Shown here one piece after another: positions 42,811 through 51,826 of a stretch of 64,000 nucleotides of DNA. The notes below the pieces were generated by a model. That model was not told the DNA's origin and made no database searches. It saw nothing but the letters and a program-made list of their open reading frames with translations. The DNA is from Halomonas sp. I5-271120 (GTDB lineage: Bacteria > Pseudomonadota > Gammaproteobacteria > Pseudomonadales > Halomonadaceae), in the NCBI RefSeq assembly GCF_030553075.1, contig NZ_CP130701.1:3410001-3474000 (forward strand), written 5' to 3'. How positions within the stretch are numbered: the stretch's first letter is position 1; each line of letters starts with the position of its first letter. A program made the position numbers and the translations under genes.

Positions 42811-43580
42811 GCATCGAATACACCTCGGCCGAGATGATGAGCGTCACCGCCGCCCGGGCACTCGAAAACGGCATGACCTGCTTCGTCGGCATCGGCCTGC
42901 CCTCCGAGGCCGCCAACCTGGCCCGCCTGACCCATGCCCCCGACGTGGTGCTGATCTACGAGTCCGGCACCCTGCAAACCAAGCCCGACGTGCTGCCGCT
43001 CTCGATCGGTGACGGCGAACTGTGCGAGTCGGCCCTGACCACCGTCGCGGTGCCGGAGATGTTCCGCTACTGGTTGCAGGGCGGCAAGGTCGACGTGGGC
43101 TTCCTGGGTACCGCGCAGATCGACCGCTTCGCCAACCTTAATACCACCCTGATCGGCGACTACCAGGCACCCAAGGTGCGCCTGCCGGGCGGCGGCGGGG
43201 CGCCGGAGATCGCCACCAACGCGGGCGAGGTCTTCATCACCCTGAAGCACTCCAAGCGAGCCTTCGTGAAGGACGTGGACTTCGTCACCACCCTGGGCTT
43301 CGGTCGCGACGGCAAGGGCCGCGACGGCGTGCCGAACATCGGCAAGGGGCCCACTCGCCTCATTACCGATCTCTGCGTGATGAAACCCGATCCTGAGACC
43401 AAGGAGCTCACGGTGGTGTCGCTGCATCCAGGCGTGAGCCGCGAGGATGTGATTGAGGCCACCGGCTGGGAGATCCGCTTCAGCGGCGAGCTTGAGAGCA
43501 CCCCAGAGCCCTCCGAGCTTGAGCTTAAGATCCTGCGCGAGCTGAAGGACAGAACCGAACGCCAGCACGCCGGCGAGTAA
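42807..43580 (+). CDS. pcaJ: 3-oxoadipate CoA-transferase, beta subunit
   Basis: A 257-residue beta subunit carrying the catalytic glutamate, seen in LIYESGTLQTKP. MSVTAARALENGMTCFVGIGLPSE is the standard start, and LPGGGGAPEIA and VTTLGFGRDGKGRDGVP follow. ATG 42807 overlaps the pcaI stop. It is 61 bases before pcaF. Confidence 0.93.
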   Translation: MSIEYTSAEMMSVTAARALENGMTCFVGIGLPSEAANLARLTHAPDVVLIYESGTLQTKPDVLPLSIGDGELCESALTTVAVPEMFRYWLQGGKVDVGFLGTAQIDRFANLNTTLIGDYQAPKVRLPGGGGAPEIATNAGEVFITLKHSKRAFVKDVDFVTTLGFGRDGKGRDGVPNIGKGPTRLITDLCVMKPDPETKELTVVSLHPGVSREDVIEATGWEIRFSGELESTPEPSELELKILRELKDRTERQHAGE

Positions 43581-43641
43581 ATTCACGCTATAACGGCCAT
43601 CGCTCGCCGCGTTCTATCGGCGAATTCCAGGAGCCTAAATC

Positions 43642-44844
43642 ATGAGCGACGTATTCCTTTGTCATCCGCGGCGCAGCGCCGTGGGCCGCTTCGGTGGCAC
43701 GCTGGCAAGCGTACGCCCCGACGATCTTGCCGCCAGCATCTTCAAGGCGGTACTGGCCGAGGCCCCCGGTCTCGATCCAGCGGCCATCGATGATGTCTTC
43801 ATGGGCTGCGCCAACCAGGCCGGCGAGGACAATCGCAGCGTGGCGCGTATGTCGCTGTTGCTGGCTGGCCTGCCAACTTCCGTGCCCGGCACCACCCTGA
43901 ACCGCCTGTGCGGCTCCGGCATGGATGCGGTGGGCACCGCCTTCCGTGCCATCAAGGCCGGCGAGATGGAGCTGGCGCTGGCCGGCGGCGTGGAGTCGAT
44001 GTCCCGGGCGCCCTACGTAATGGGCAAGGCCGACGGCGCCTTCTCACGCGGCCAGCAGATCGAGGACACCACCATCGGTTGGCGCTTCATCAACCCGCTG
44101 ATGAAGCAGGCCTATGGCGTTGACTCGATGCCCGTGACCGCCGAGAACGTGGCCGAGCAGTTCGCCATTGCACGCGCGGACCAGGACGCCTTCGCCCTGC
44201 GCTCCCAGCAGAAGGCCGCCGCTGCCCAGCAGGCGGGGCGCTTTGCCGAGGAGATTACCGCCATCGAGATCCCGCGCCGCAAGCAGACGCCGCTGATCTT
44301 CGACCAGGACGAGCACCTGCGCGAAACCAGCCTCGAGAAGCTGGCGAGCCTGTCCACACCGTTTCGCGACGGCGGCAGCGTGACCGCCGGCAATGCCTCC
44401 GGCGTCAATGACGGCGCCGCCGCCATGCTGGTGGCAAGCGCCGCTGCGGTGGAGCAGCACGGCCTCACGCCGATGGCGAAGATCCTTGGCATGGCCACCG
44501 CCGGCGTCGAGCCGCGGATCATGGGCTATGGCCCGGTGCCCGCGGTGAAAAAGCTGCTCGAGCGTACCGGCGTGTCGCTCGACGAGATCGACGTGATCGA
44601 GTTGAACGAGGCGTTCGCCGCCCAAGCGCTCGCCTGCATGCGCGACCTGGGGCTCAAGGACGACGACCCGCGGGTCAACCCCAACGGCGGCGCCATTGCG
44701 CTTGGCCATCCGCTGGGCATGTCCGGTGCGCGCCTGATGCTGACCGCCGCCCATGAGCTGCAGAAGACCGGCAAGCGCTATGCCCTGTGCACTATGTGCG
44801 TGGGCGTGGGGCAGGGTATCGCTACGCTGATCGAGCGGGCCTAA
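43642..44844 (+). CDS. pcaF: 3-oxoadipyl-CoA thiolase
   Basis: A 400-residue thiolase that cleaves 3-oxoadipyl-CoA to succinyl-CoA and acetyl-CoA. The acylated Cys is in NRLCGSGMDAVG (about residue 90), the His in GGAIALGHPLGMSGAR and the second Cys in CTMCVGVGQG. FLCHPRRSAVGRFGGTLASVR at the start is typical of PcaF rather than PaaJ-independent thiolases. It follows pcaIJ and precedes pcaD. Confidence 0.93.
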   Translation: MSDVFLCHPRRSAVGRFGGTLASVRPDDLAASIFKAVLAEAPGLDPAAIDDVFMGCANQAGEDNRSVARMSLLLAGLPTSVPGTTLNRLCGSGMDAVGTAFRAIKAGEMELALAGGVESMSRAPYVMGKADGAFSRGQQIEDTTIGWRFINPLMKQAYGVDSMPVTAENVAEQFAIARADQDAFALRSQQKAAAAQQAGRFAEEITAIEIPRRKQTPLIFDQDEHLRETSLEKLASLSTPFRDGGSVTAGNASGVNDGAAAMLVASAAAVEQHGLTPMAKILGMATAGVEPRIMGYGPVPAVKKLLERTGVSLDEIDVIELNEAFAAQALACMRDLGLKDDDPRVNPNGGAIALGHPLGMSGARLMLTAAHELQKTGKRYALCTMCVGVGQGIATLIERA

Positions 44845-44921
44845 GAGAGCCCGAAGGGCGATACGGAAGCCGACATCAGGATTTGTCGGTTAGTCCCGTG
44901 GCAACGAACGGAGAGATTGAT

Positions 44922-45710
44922 ATGGCATTTCTAAACATCCACGGCCGCAGCGTGGCTTATCGGCTGTTAGGTTCTGAGGCCAATCCCCTAGTGATGTTGG
45001 CCCATCCTCTGGGCATGAGCCAGGCGGTGTGGGACGACATCCTACCGGTGTTGCTGCCACGCTACCGGGTGCTGACCTGGGACTTGCCTGGCCATGGCGC
45101 CAGTCAGGCTTGGGGCGAGGGGCCGATTACTCCGGGCGACCTGGCGGGCGAGGCATTGGCACTGGCTGAGCATGCCGGTGCCGATCGCTTCCACTTCGCC
45201 GGGACTTCCATCGGTGGTGTGGTGGGCCAGTCCCTAATCGAGTACCACGCCCAGCGCTTGCTTTCGGCGACGTTGACCAATACCGGTGCGGTGATTGGTA
45301 ACGCCGAGCTGTGGAATACCCGTGCCAGTCGCGTGCGTCAGGAAGGCTTAGCGGTAATGTCCGAGGAAATCGTACCGCGTTGGTTCGCCCCGGCCTGCTT
45401 CGAGTCCGAGCCGGCACTCAAGGACGGCTGGTGCACCCAGATGGGCCGCGGCGACGACGATTCCTACGCCAAGCTTTGCGAGATGCTGGGCCGCGACGTC
45501 TTCACCGGCAAGCTATCTGGGAAGGGTGTGAAGGTTCAGCTATTCGGCGGCAGCGAGGACATGGCGACCCCGCCGGCGACCCTCAAGGCCCTGGCCGTCG
45601 AGCTCGACGGCGCGCTGTTGGAAATCCTCGAGGGAGTGGGCCATGTGCCTTCCGTAGAGGTGCCGGCGCAGTTTGCCGAAAGGCTGATTGCTGTGATCCA
45701 GGCGGCGTAG
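44922..45710 (+). CDS. pcaD: 3-oxoadipate enol-lactonase
   Basis: A 262-residue alpha/beta hydrolase. The nucleophile is Ser in FAGTSIGGVVGQ, the acid Asp in GGSEDMATPP and the His in GVGHVPSVE. HPLGMSQAVWDDILP is the family's oxyanion region. ATG 44922 follows CGGAGAG; the frame is open upstream but the extra residues overlap the pcaF tail. Since the cat cluster has no catD, this enzyme probably serves the catechol branch as well as any protocatechuate branch elsewhere. Confidence 0.92.
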   Translation: MAFLNIHGRSVAYRLLGSEANPLVMLAHPLGMSQAVWDDILPVLLPRYRVLTWDLPGHGASQAWGEGPITPGDLAGEALALAEHAGADRFHFAGTSIGGVVGQSLIEYHAQRLLSATLTNTGAVIGNAELWNTRASRVRQEGLAVMSEEIVPRWFAPACFESEPALKDGWCTQMGRGDDDSYAKLCEMLGRDVFTGKLSGKGVKVQLFGGSEDMATPPATLKALAVELDGALLEILEGVGHVPSVEVPAQFAERLIAVIQAA

Positions 45711-45791
45711 GTGCTCTGCCGACGCTATATTTCTCTAACCATCACATCATTATCTCGCACCTTAAATGCGTTGCGGGGTAAGTGAGGTCAC

Positions 45792-46622
45792 ATGTCCAAT
45801 CCCTGTATCATCTGCGTTGCCATCACCGGCAGCCTGCCGCGCAAGGAAAACAATCCTGCCGTTCCTGTCACCATCGAGGAGCAGATCGAGAGCACCCAGG
45901 CGGCCTTCGAGGCTGGGGCCAGCATCGTCCATTGCCATGTGCGCAATGACGACCAATCGCCGACCTCAGCCCCCGAGAAGTTCGCCAGATTGATGGAAGG
46001 CCTCAAGAAGCACTGCCCGGGGATGATCATCCAGCTCTCCACCGGCGGGCGCTCTGGGGCTGGCGAGGAGCGTGGCGCCATGCTGCCACTGAAGCCTGAC
46101 ATGGCAAGCCTCGCAGTGGGTTCCAATAATTTCCCCACCCGGGTCTACGAGAATTCCCCGCAGTTGGTGGAGTGGCTTGCCGGCGAGATGCTGAAGTACG
46201 ACATCAAACCCGAGATCGAGGCATTCGACCTGTCGCATATCCATCAGGCGGTGAGCCTCTCCAAGCAGGGCAAGCTCAAGGCCCCGCTCTATGTCCAGTT
46301 TGTGATGGGGGTCAAGAACGCCATGCCAGTGGACAAGCCGACCTTTGATTTCTATGTGGAAACGTTGCACCGGCTCGCTCCGGACGCTCACTGGTGTGGT
46401 GCCGGCATCGGCGCCAACCAGCTGCTGCTCAACGAGTGGTCGATCGCTGCGGGCGGGCACACTCGCACGGGTCTCGAGGACAACATGCGTCTCGATCGTG
46501 ACTCCCTGGCACCCTCCAATGCAGCGCTGGTCGAGCGTACTGTGGCACTTTGCGAGCAATATGAGCGTCCTGTGGCCACCTGGCAGCAGGCCCGAGAGAT
46601 CCTCGGTCTTAGAATGGCCTGA
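45792..46622 (+). CDS. Beta-keto acid cleavage enzyme (BKACE, DUF849)
   Basis: A 276-residue TIM-barrel enzyme of the BKACE/Kce family, which condenses a beta-keto acid with acetyl-CoA to give acetoacetate and a new acyl-CoA. The zinc-site motifs are ASIVHCHVRND and EIEAFDLSHI; QLSTGGRSGAGEERGAM and GAGIGANQ are other family stretches. It is the last gene of the pca operon, 81 bases behind pcaD and before a terminator. With 3-oxoadipate in the operon's pathway, a reaction giving succinyl-CoA and acetoacetate, bypassing PcaIJF, is an attractive guess. Confidence 0.85.
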   Translation: MSNPCIICVAITGSLPRKENNPAVPVTIEEQIESTQAAFEAGASIVHCHVRNDDQSPTSAPEKFARLMEGLKKHCPGMIIQLSTGGRSGAGEERGAMLPLKPDMASLAVGSNNFPTRVYENSPQLVEWLAGEMLKYDIKPEIEAFDLSHIHQAVSLSKQGKLKAPLYVQFVMGVKNAMPVDKPTFDFYVETLHRLAPDAHWCGAGIGANQLLLNEWSIAAGGHTRTGLEDNMRLDRDSLAPSNAALVERTVALCEQYERPVATWQQAREILGLRMA

Positions 46623-46664
46623 TGGGGCAAACGTCCGGTGACAGCTAAACGATCCTGACTAGGG

Positions 46665-46699
46665 GCTGGCATCCATTAGGTGCCGGCCTCTTTCTTTCC
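46665..46699 (+). terminator. Probable terminator of the pca operon
   Basis: GGCTGGCA (46665-46672) and TGCCGGCC (46682-46689) pair with one G-U, followed by TCTTTCTTT. It lies about 45 bases behind the BKACE gene. Confidence 0.65.
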
Positions 46700-47015
46700 G
46701 CGGGGCGTCGGTACCCGGCTGACACTAGTTCAAGTAGGCGAGCGCCACGGCCGCTTCGGTGTTGATGGCAAGGTGTCATCCAGATGTGAACGGCAGTTCG
46801 GCTCATTCAAGGATAATGCCACGAGCCATCCCCCGCGTTTGGTCCGCTGATGATTATGGGGTATACCGGACAGATGAGCCGCACAGGCTGCAATCTCGAG
46901 TAGAAAAAGCCAAAGACCTAATCATGGTATGCCGAGCTCGAATTAGGTAGCCGCGGAATGGGTTGCATTAGTAACTCTGGCTTTCCAACTCAAATCGTAG
47001 GTAACGTTTTATCTC
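46700..47015. other. Intergenic stretch before the LysR-TRAP locus
   Basis: No convincing gene. It holds the end of the pca terminator and the promoter region of the following lysR gene, where an AT-rich segment (about 46985-47013) precedes the start codon. I do not see an operator with confidence. Confidence 0.35.
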
Positions 47016-47942
47016 ATGTTGAATCAGCGCGCATTGGCGTATCTATGTGAAGTAGTGCGTAGAGGGTCATTTCGACGAGCAGCAGATCATCTGAATATAG
47101 ATGTGTCTGTGGTCAGTCGTCAGGTAAAAGCACTTGAAGAATCTCTGGACGTGGCCTTGCTTCATCGCCACTCATCTGGTGTCCAGGTGACAGAATCAGG
47201 TCAGTTTCTGGTTGATCATTTTCAAGGCCAAGTGTCTGCCGAGAAGGTAGTGCTATCGAAACTTCAGGAGCTACAGGGTTTAGTCAGTGGGCAGGTCAGC
47301 ATCGCGGTGGGAGAAGGCTTCATCGCTGACCTGGTTTCCGAGCCGTTGGAGTCCTTCATGACGGCTTATCCAGGTATTGAACTCGACGTCACCATGGCGG
47401 GAATGGATGAGGCCATAGACCTGGTCATCCAGGGGCATGTGGATTTTGCCTTGCTTTACGCCCCGCCCGTTGACGCACAACTGATATGCCACGTTGAAAC
47501 CAGGCATCCCCTTGACCTGATCGTTCCCGCTGGCCATCCGCTGATGGCATTGAAACGGCAAGTATTACTGCAAGACATTGAAAGATATCCGCTGGGGCTG
47601 ATGAACAACCCGTTTGGTATGCGTCATCTTGTCAATGCGGTTGCTCATCAAGAGCGCATTCCCTTACAGGCGCGGCTTCACACCAATTCGGTGGCGGTAC
47701 TCAGGAATTTTGTGGTGTCAGGGATCGGTGTCACCTTCATGCCGCAGCTTACCGTCATTGACGCACTCGATAATGCAGAGATCGGCATTCTGGAAATGGC
47801 GCACCCGGCTCTTAATGGTGCTACGGCTCAGATTGTCAGCCGCCAGGGCCGCGAGCTAACGGTATCGGCGGAAGCATGTCTTCAGCATTTGCAGCGAGGT
47901 ATGCGCTTTTTTAACAGCGATGCACCGCGGCTGTTGTCGTAA
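47016..47942 (+). CDS. LysR-type regulator beside the TRAP transporter
   Basis: A 308-residue LysR protein: HTH in MLNQRALAYLCEVVRRGSFR and AADHLNIDVSVVSRQVKALE, then a two-lobed effector domain (GQVSIAVGEGFIADLVSEPL; LPLIVPAGHPL-like LDLIVPAGHPLMAL; FVVSGIGVTFMPQL). It is read in the same direction as the TRAP genes and 114 bases before them, so it probably controls their uptake of an unknown ligand. Slightly more AT-rich codon use than the pca genes next door. Confidence 0.85.
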   Translation: MLNQRALAYLCEVVRRGSFRRAADHLNIDVSVVSRQVKALEESLDVALLHRHSSGVQVTESGQFLVDHFQGQVSAEKVVLSKLQELQGLVSGQVSIAVGEGFIADLVSEPLESFMTAYPGIELDVTMAGMDEAIDLVIQGHVDFALLYAPPVDAQLICHVETRHPLDLIVPAGHPLMALKRQVLLQDIERYPLGLMNNPFGMRHLVNAVAHQERIPLQARLHTNSVAVLRNFVVSGIGVTFMPQLTVIDALDNAEIGILEMAHPALNGATAQIVSRQGRELTVSAEACLQHLQRGMRFFNSDAPRLLS

Positions 47943-48056
47943 TCGCAACACCTAGTGTATTGCAAAGGCAACAGAGGTGCTCATAGCCTGACATGCAAGG
48001 CCACATGGGTGAGCCGATGACATAACTATACAAGATCCTTCACAGAGGAGTCCGAC

Positions 48057-49088
48057 ATGGACCTGTCTCGGAAATTTGCGCTTACCACTCTTGCCTCAGC
48101 CTGTGTCATGGCATCCCTAGCCACGAGTGCCCAAGCCGCAACCACGGTAAATCTGAGCTATAACGGTGCTCCTGACGCTGATAAGAATGCCGTCCATGCT
48201 TTCGCCACCAATCTCAAACAGCTGGTCGCCGAGAAAACCGACGGCGAAATCGAGCTAAAGCTGTACCCCAATAGCATGCTGGGTGAAGAGCAGGAGCGCA
48301 TGGAGCAGGTGATGAACTCGCCTAGCCTCAACATCGCCTCTTTTGCGGGCATGTCGCCGGTAGTGCCGGAGATTTTCGTCAGCGCCATTCCCTTCTTGTT
48401 CGATGACTTTGCCTCAGCGCGTACCTTCTTTGACGAAGGCCAGTATTGGAACAATGTTGAGGCGGCGCTGCGCGAGCGCACTGGTGCAGAGTTATTGGCC
48501 GTGGTCGAAGAGGGCGGTTTCCTGGCATTCACCAACGATGAGAAGCCTATCTCTTCGCCCGCTGACTTCGATGGCCTGCGTTTCCGTGCGATGGACCCAA
48601 GCCAGGTCGCGCTGTATGAAGCCTTTGGGGCGTCCGGTACCCCGATCCCCTGGACCGAAGTCTACATGGCCCTCAAAACCGGTGTCGCAGACGGTCAGAT
48701 GAATCCGCCGATGTATATCATCCTCGGCAGCCTGTACGAAGTGCAGGATTACTTGACCCTGGCGAACATCCAATATTCCGACCAGTTTTTGGTAGGCAAT
48801 GGCGCCATGATCGACGGTTGGGATTAGGAAATGCGAGCGAACTTCATGGAGGCCGTGGCCGAAGCCAACACCATGGCGCGTGAGCAAAATGAAGCTAAAG
48901 TCGATGGTCGTATCGCTTATCTCGAAGAGCAGGGAATGGAGGTGATCCGCCCGACAGAGGAAGAACTCAATGCCTTCCGAGAACAGGGTCAGCCAGCGTA
49001 CCTAGAGTGGCTCTCCGAGCAGGGTATCGAACAGAAGTGGATCGATATGGCGCTTGAAGATGCCGGCATGAACGCCCTCGGCAAGTAA
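48057..49088 (+). pseudogene. TRAP binding protein (DctP type) with internal amber codon
   Basis: The frame encodes a DctP-family periplasmic binding protein: signal peptide (FALTTLASACVMASLATSAQA), VNLSYNGAPDADKNAVHAFA, LKLYPNSMLGEEQERMEQV, LRFRAMDPSQVALYEAFGA and WTEVYMALKTGVADGQ. At codon 257 (48825-48827) a TAG interrupts it after GAMIDGWD; the same frame continues with EMRANFMEAVAEAN to a natural end at 49088. Read through, the length is 343 residues, normal for DctP. GAG to TAG is the simplest explanation. The truncated protein lacks the C-terminal helices and is probably non-functional. Confidence 0.82.
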
Positions 49089-49185
49089 GCAGTGTTGCGC
49101 CGCTCCTTGGGCGGTGCAGTTTGGCATAGCACTCGCGGGCAGAGAGAGGAATTCTCTGCCCGTTGCAGTTGGGACTCTTACTTCT

Positions 49186-49677
49186 ATGTTATCTCTACGC
49201 TCTCGGAGCCTTCTGGTGAGCCAGAAGGCCACTCTGTGGCTTGCCAGTAGCTTGTTGCTCATCGACTTGCTGGCCATTCTCTACGGCGTCTTCATGCGCT
49301 ACATCGCGGGCGGCGCACCGATATGGACTGATGAGCTTGCACGGTATCTCATTATCGCCAGTGTGTTGCTGGCAGCGGGTGCTGTCTGGGTCGAAGGCGG
49401 GCACATGCGTGTGGCGCTTATAGAGCGACTTCTTCCATCAGGCCTATGCCGGATGCTGAACGTTTACCAATGGCTTCTGACACTCAGTTTGGCCATTGGT
49501 GGTGCAGTGGTGAGCTACCGCTACGCGATGTCAGTGTCGATGTTTACCAGCTCTGGGCTGGGGATCAGCCGCACCATTCCGATGCTGTCTGTTCCAGTTG
49601 GCTTTGCCCTGCTTGCCTGGCAGGCATTGCTCTATGGCCCCGCACCGCTCAAGACACTCGCGGAGGAAGTCGAATGA
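49186..49677 (+). CDS. TRAP transporter small membrane subunit (DctQ type)
   Basis: A 163-residue four-helix protein: LLLIDLLAILYGVFMRYIAGGAPIW, WTDELARYLIIASVLLAAGAVW, the conserved EGGHMRVALIERLLP, and a last helix. It is the DctQ partner of a TRAP importer. ATG 49186 gives the usual short N-terminus, but its ribosome-binding site is weak; a GTG at 49114 is possible. It overlaps the large subunit gene by four bases. Confidence 0.8.
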   Translation: MLSLRSRSLLVSQKATLWLASSLLLIDLLAILYGVFMRYIAGGAPIWTDELARYLIIASVLLAAGAVWVEGGHMRVALIERLLPSGLCRMLNVYQWLLTLSLAIGGAVVSYRYAMSVSMFTSSGLGISRTIPMLSVPVGFALLAWQALLYGPAPLKTLAEEVE

Positions 49678-50951
49678 CACTCACCATGTTGGGGGTCTTC
49701 CTGGCCCATGTTTTGCTGGGGCTGCCTCTTTTCATTGCCTTGCTGACGACTGCTTTGGTCGGCTTCCTATTCGTTGATTTCAGCATGGTACCTCGCATGA
49801 TGCCGCAGCAATTCTTTAGCGGTATCAACGTGTTCTCCCTGATGGCGATTCCGTTATTCATCCTTGCGGGTAACCTGATGAATGCCAGTCGCCTGACCGA
49901 TCGGCTGATGGGGCTGGCGCGGCTACTGGTTGGCCATTTCCGCGGGGGGATGGGGCACGTCAATGTCGTATCGAGTGTGTTTTTCGCCGGTGTGAACGGC
50001 TCTGCCGTCGCCGATACCTCTGCACTCGGTTCGTTGCTTGTGCCCGCGATGCGCAAGGACGGCTATTCGACTGCGTTCGCGGCCGGTTTGACGGCCGGTA
50101 GCTCGCTGATCGGGCCAATAATTCCGCCCAGTATCTTCATGATTCTCTACGCCTCCCTCACCAACACGTCTGTGGGTGACCTGTTTCTGGCGGGGGTGAT
50201 ACCCGGACTGATTCTGGGCGTTGCCTTCATGGGGATGAACGCCTGGTATGCCTGGCGACACGGGATGCCCAAGCAAGGCGGTTTGCCATCAGTACGAGAG
50301 CTTGGGGTGGCTGCACTGGGCGCTCTGCCGGCGTTGGTCGCGCCCTTCATCATCGTGGCGGGTATCGTCATGGGGTTTGTCACGCCGACGGAGTCTGGCG
50401 CACTCACTGCACTCTATGTGGCGCTCTGCGGCATGGTGCTGGGTAATCTGACGCTGCGCGATTTCTGGCAGGCGATTGTCGAAACCACGCGCCTCACCTC
50501 GGCGATATTTTTGATCATGGCGGCATCGGCGACGATAAGCTGGCTGCTGTCATACGCTCAGGTGCCGACCCAGTTTGTCGAGTTGCTCACGCCCTACATC
50601 GCAGACCCTATCGTTATTCTGCTGATGCTCAGTGGCATCACCTTCGTGACCGGTATGTTCATGGAAGAGGTGTCGGCCTTGATGCTTTTGACGCCGATCT
50701 TCTCCCCGGTCGCCATGATGGCAGGTATCGACCCGGTGCACCTGGGCATCATCATCACGCTCAACATCACCATCGCGTTGATTACTCCGCCGATGGGGGC
50801 GTGTGTGTACGTTGCCGCCGCCGTGAGCCGGCTTGAAATCGTGTCGCTGTTTCGGACGATCTGGCCGTTTGTGCTCATGGCTATTGGGGTTCTTCTGATT
50901 TTAATTGTGTTCCCGTCGCTGACGCTCTGGTTGCCGACGGTCTTAGGGTAA
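49674..50951 (+). CDS. TRAP transporter large membrane subunit (DctM type)
   Basis: A 425-residue DctM protein with about twelve membrane segments, the ion-coupled channel of the TRAP importer. Typical stretches: LMAIPLFILAGNLMNAS, GGMGHVNVVSSVFFAGVNGSAVADTSALGSLLVPAM, AAGLTAGSSLIGPIIPPSI, VTPTESGALTALYVA and ITPPMGACVYVAAAVS. It is intact although the binding-protein gene is interrupted. The dipeptidase gene starts seven bases after it. Confidence 0.9.
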   Translation: MTLTMLGVFLAHVLLGLPLFIALLTTALVGFLFVDFSMVPRMMPQQFFSGINVFSLMAIPLFILAGNLMNASRLTDRLMGLARLLVGHFRGGMGHVNVVSSVFFAGVNGSAVADTSALGSLLVPAMRKDGYSTAFAAGLTAGSSLIGPIIPPSIFMILYASLTNTSVGDLFLAGVIPGLILGVAFMGMNAWYAWRHGMPKQGGLPSVRELGVAALGALPALVAPFIIVAGIVMGFVTPTESGALTALYVALCGMVLGNLTLRDFWQAIVETTRLTSAIFLIMAASATISWLLSYAQVPTQFVELLTPYIADPIVILLMLSGITFVTGMFMEEVSALMLLTPIFSPVAMMAGIDPVHLGIIITLNITIALITPPMGACVYVAAAVSRLEIVSLFRTIWPFVLMAIGVLLILIVFPSLTLWLPTVLG

Positions 50952-50957
50952 AGAACG

Positions 50958-51725
50958 ATGCCAACATTGAAAGAAAGGGCAAATAAGTCCTTTGCGACAC
51001 CTATTCCCCACATGGGCGAGCCTGACTGGTCCAAAGTGAGCCAGATTCCGATCAATGAGAGTGATGAGCCATTGGTGCCTCTCGGTCTGGCACCTCTGCC
51101 CATCAAGGTGTTTCCGGTATATGCCAAGCAAGGGGTGCCCGGCGCTGTCGATGAGTGCTACGTCAGGGAGACCACCTATCGCCGTCTTCTCCAGGTGGCA
51201 CGTTCACTTCCCGACGGCATGGGGCTGGTGGTACTGGATGGCTGGCGCCCCTGGCGGGTGCAGCAATACTTATTCGATACTCTCTACGAGTCATTGCGAG
51301 CACATCACAGCGATTTGAGCGAGGCAGAACTGACGGTACGTACTCGCGAGTTTGTGTCGGTACCTAGCCGCAGCCAGCAAGCCCCCAGCCCTCACCTGAC
51401 CGGTGGGGCGGTGGATGTCACGCTATGTGATGCTGATGGGATCACGCTCGACATGGGGACGTTGTTTGATGAGGCGGTGAGCGAATCACATACCGTGTCG
51501 CTGGAAGAGGTCGAGGCCCCGACCGAGCGACAGCGTGTCGCCAGAGACAATCGACGCTTGTTGTATAACGCGATGGCAGCCCAAGGCTTCACCAACCTCC
51601 CAAGCGAATGGTGGCATTACGATTGCGGTGACCAGCTCTGGGCCTATCATAGTGACCAACCTGCTGCTCGTTACGGACCGGCTGAGCTAGAGACCGTCGA
51701 GGACCGTTGGCGGAAACAGCTATAG
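50958..51725 (+). CDS. D-Ala-D-Ala dipeptidase (VanX/DdpX family)
   Basis: A 255-residue zinc peptidase of family M15D without a signal peptide. The metal and catalytic motifs are SPHLTGGAVDVTL (H and D ligands) and SEWWHYD (catalytic Glu and His ligand); VVLDGWRPWRVQQYLF carries the conserved Arg. It hydrolyses D-alanyl-D-alanine or similar dipeptides in the cytoplasm. Being coupled to TRAP genes, it probably degrades the imported ligand, so the TRAP system may import a D-amino-acid dipeptide or wall fragment. A nutrient role rather than vancomycin resistance is inferred; no vanH/vanA is present. Confidence 0.88.
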   Translation: MPTLKERANKSFATPIPHMGEPDWSKVSQIPINESDEPLVPLGLAPLPIKVFPVYAKQGVPGAVDECYVRETTYRRLLQVARSLPDGMGLVVLDGWRPWRVQQYLFDTLYESLRAHHSDLSEAELTVRTREFVSVPSRSQQAPSPHLTGGAVDVTLCDADGITLDMGTLFDEAVSESHTVSLEEVEAPTERQRVARDNRRLLYNAMAAQGFTNLPSEWWHYDCGDQLWAYHSDQPAARYGPAELETVEDRWRKQL

Positions 51726-51761
51726 GGTGAAAGTTGCCAGCGCTTTTTCCGTCAATGAAAA

Positions 51762-51795
51762 AGGGCGCGAGGCCAGAATGTGGCGCCCGCGCCCT
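51762..51795 (-). terminator. Bidirectional-looking terminator between dipeptidase and SDR
   Basis: AGGGCGCG (51762-51769) pairs with CGCGCCCT (51788-51795). On the minus strand the stem is followed by TTTTT, so it ends the SDR transcript; the plus-strand dipeptidase transcript reaches the same stem. Confidence 0.6.
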
Positions 51796-51826
51796 GTGCC
51801 GGGTTTCAGGTTCCAATGTCGGAAGA

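Noticed and set aside
46918..46960. Vector-like bases (GAGCTCGAATT near AATCATGG)
   Set aside because: The order and spacing differ from cloning-vector polylinkers and the flanks are ordinary genomic sequence; most likely chance.
48825..48827. TAG read as a recoded amino acid (pyrrolysine or similar)
   Set aside because: No recoding element or pyl gene is visible, and this protein family has ordinary residues here; a nonsense change is simpler.
50958..51725. VanX as part of a vancomycin-resistance cluster
   Set aside because: No vanH, vanA/B or vanRS genes are near; the TRAP genes give a nutritional context.
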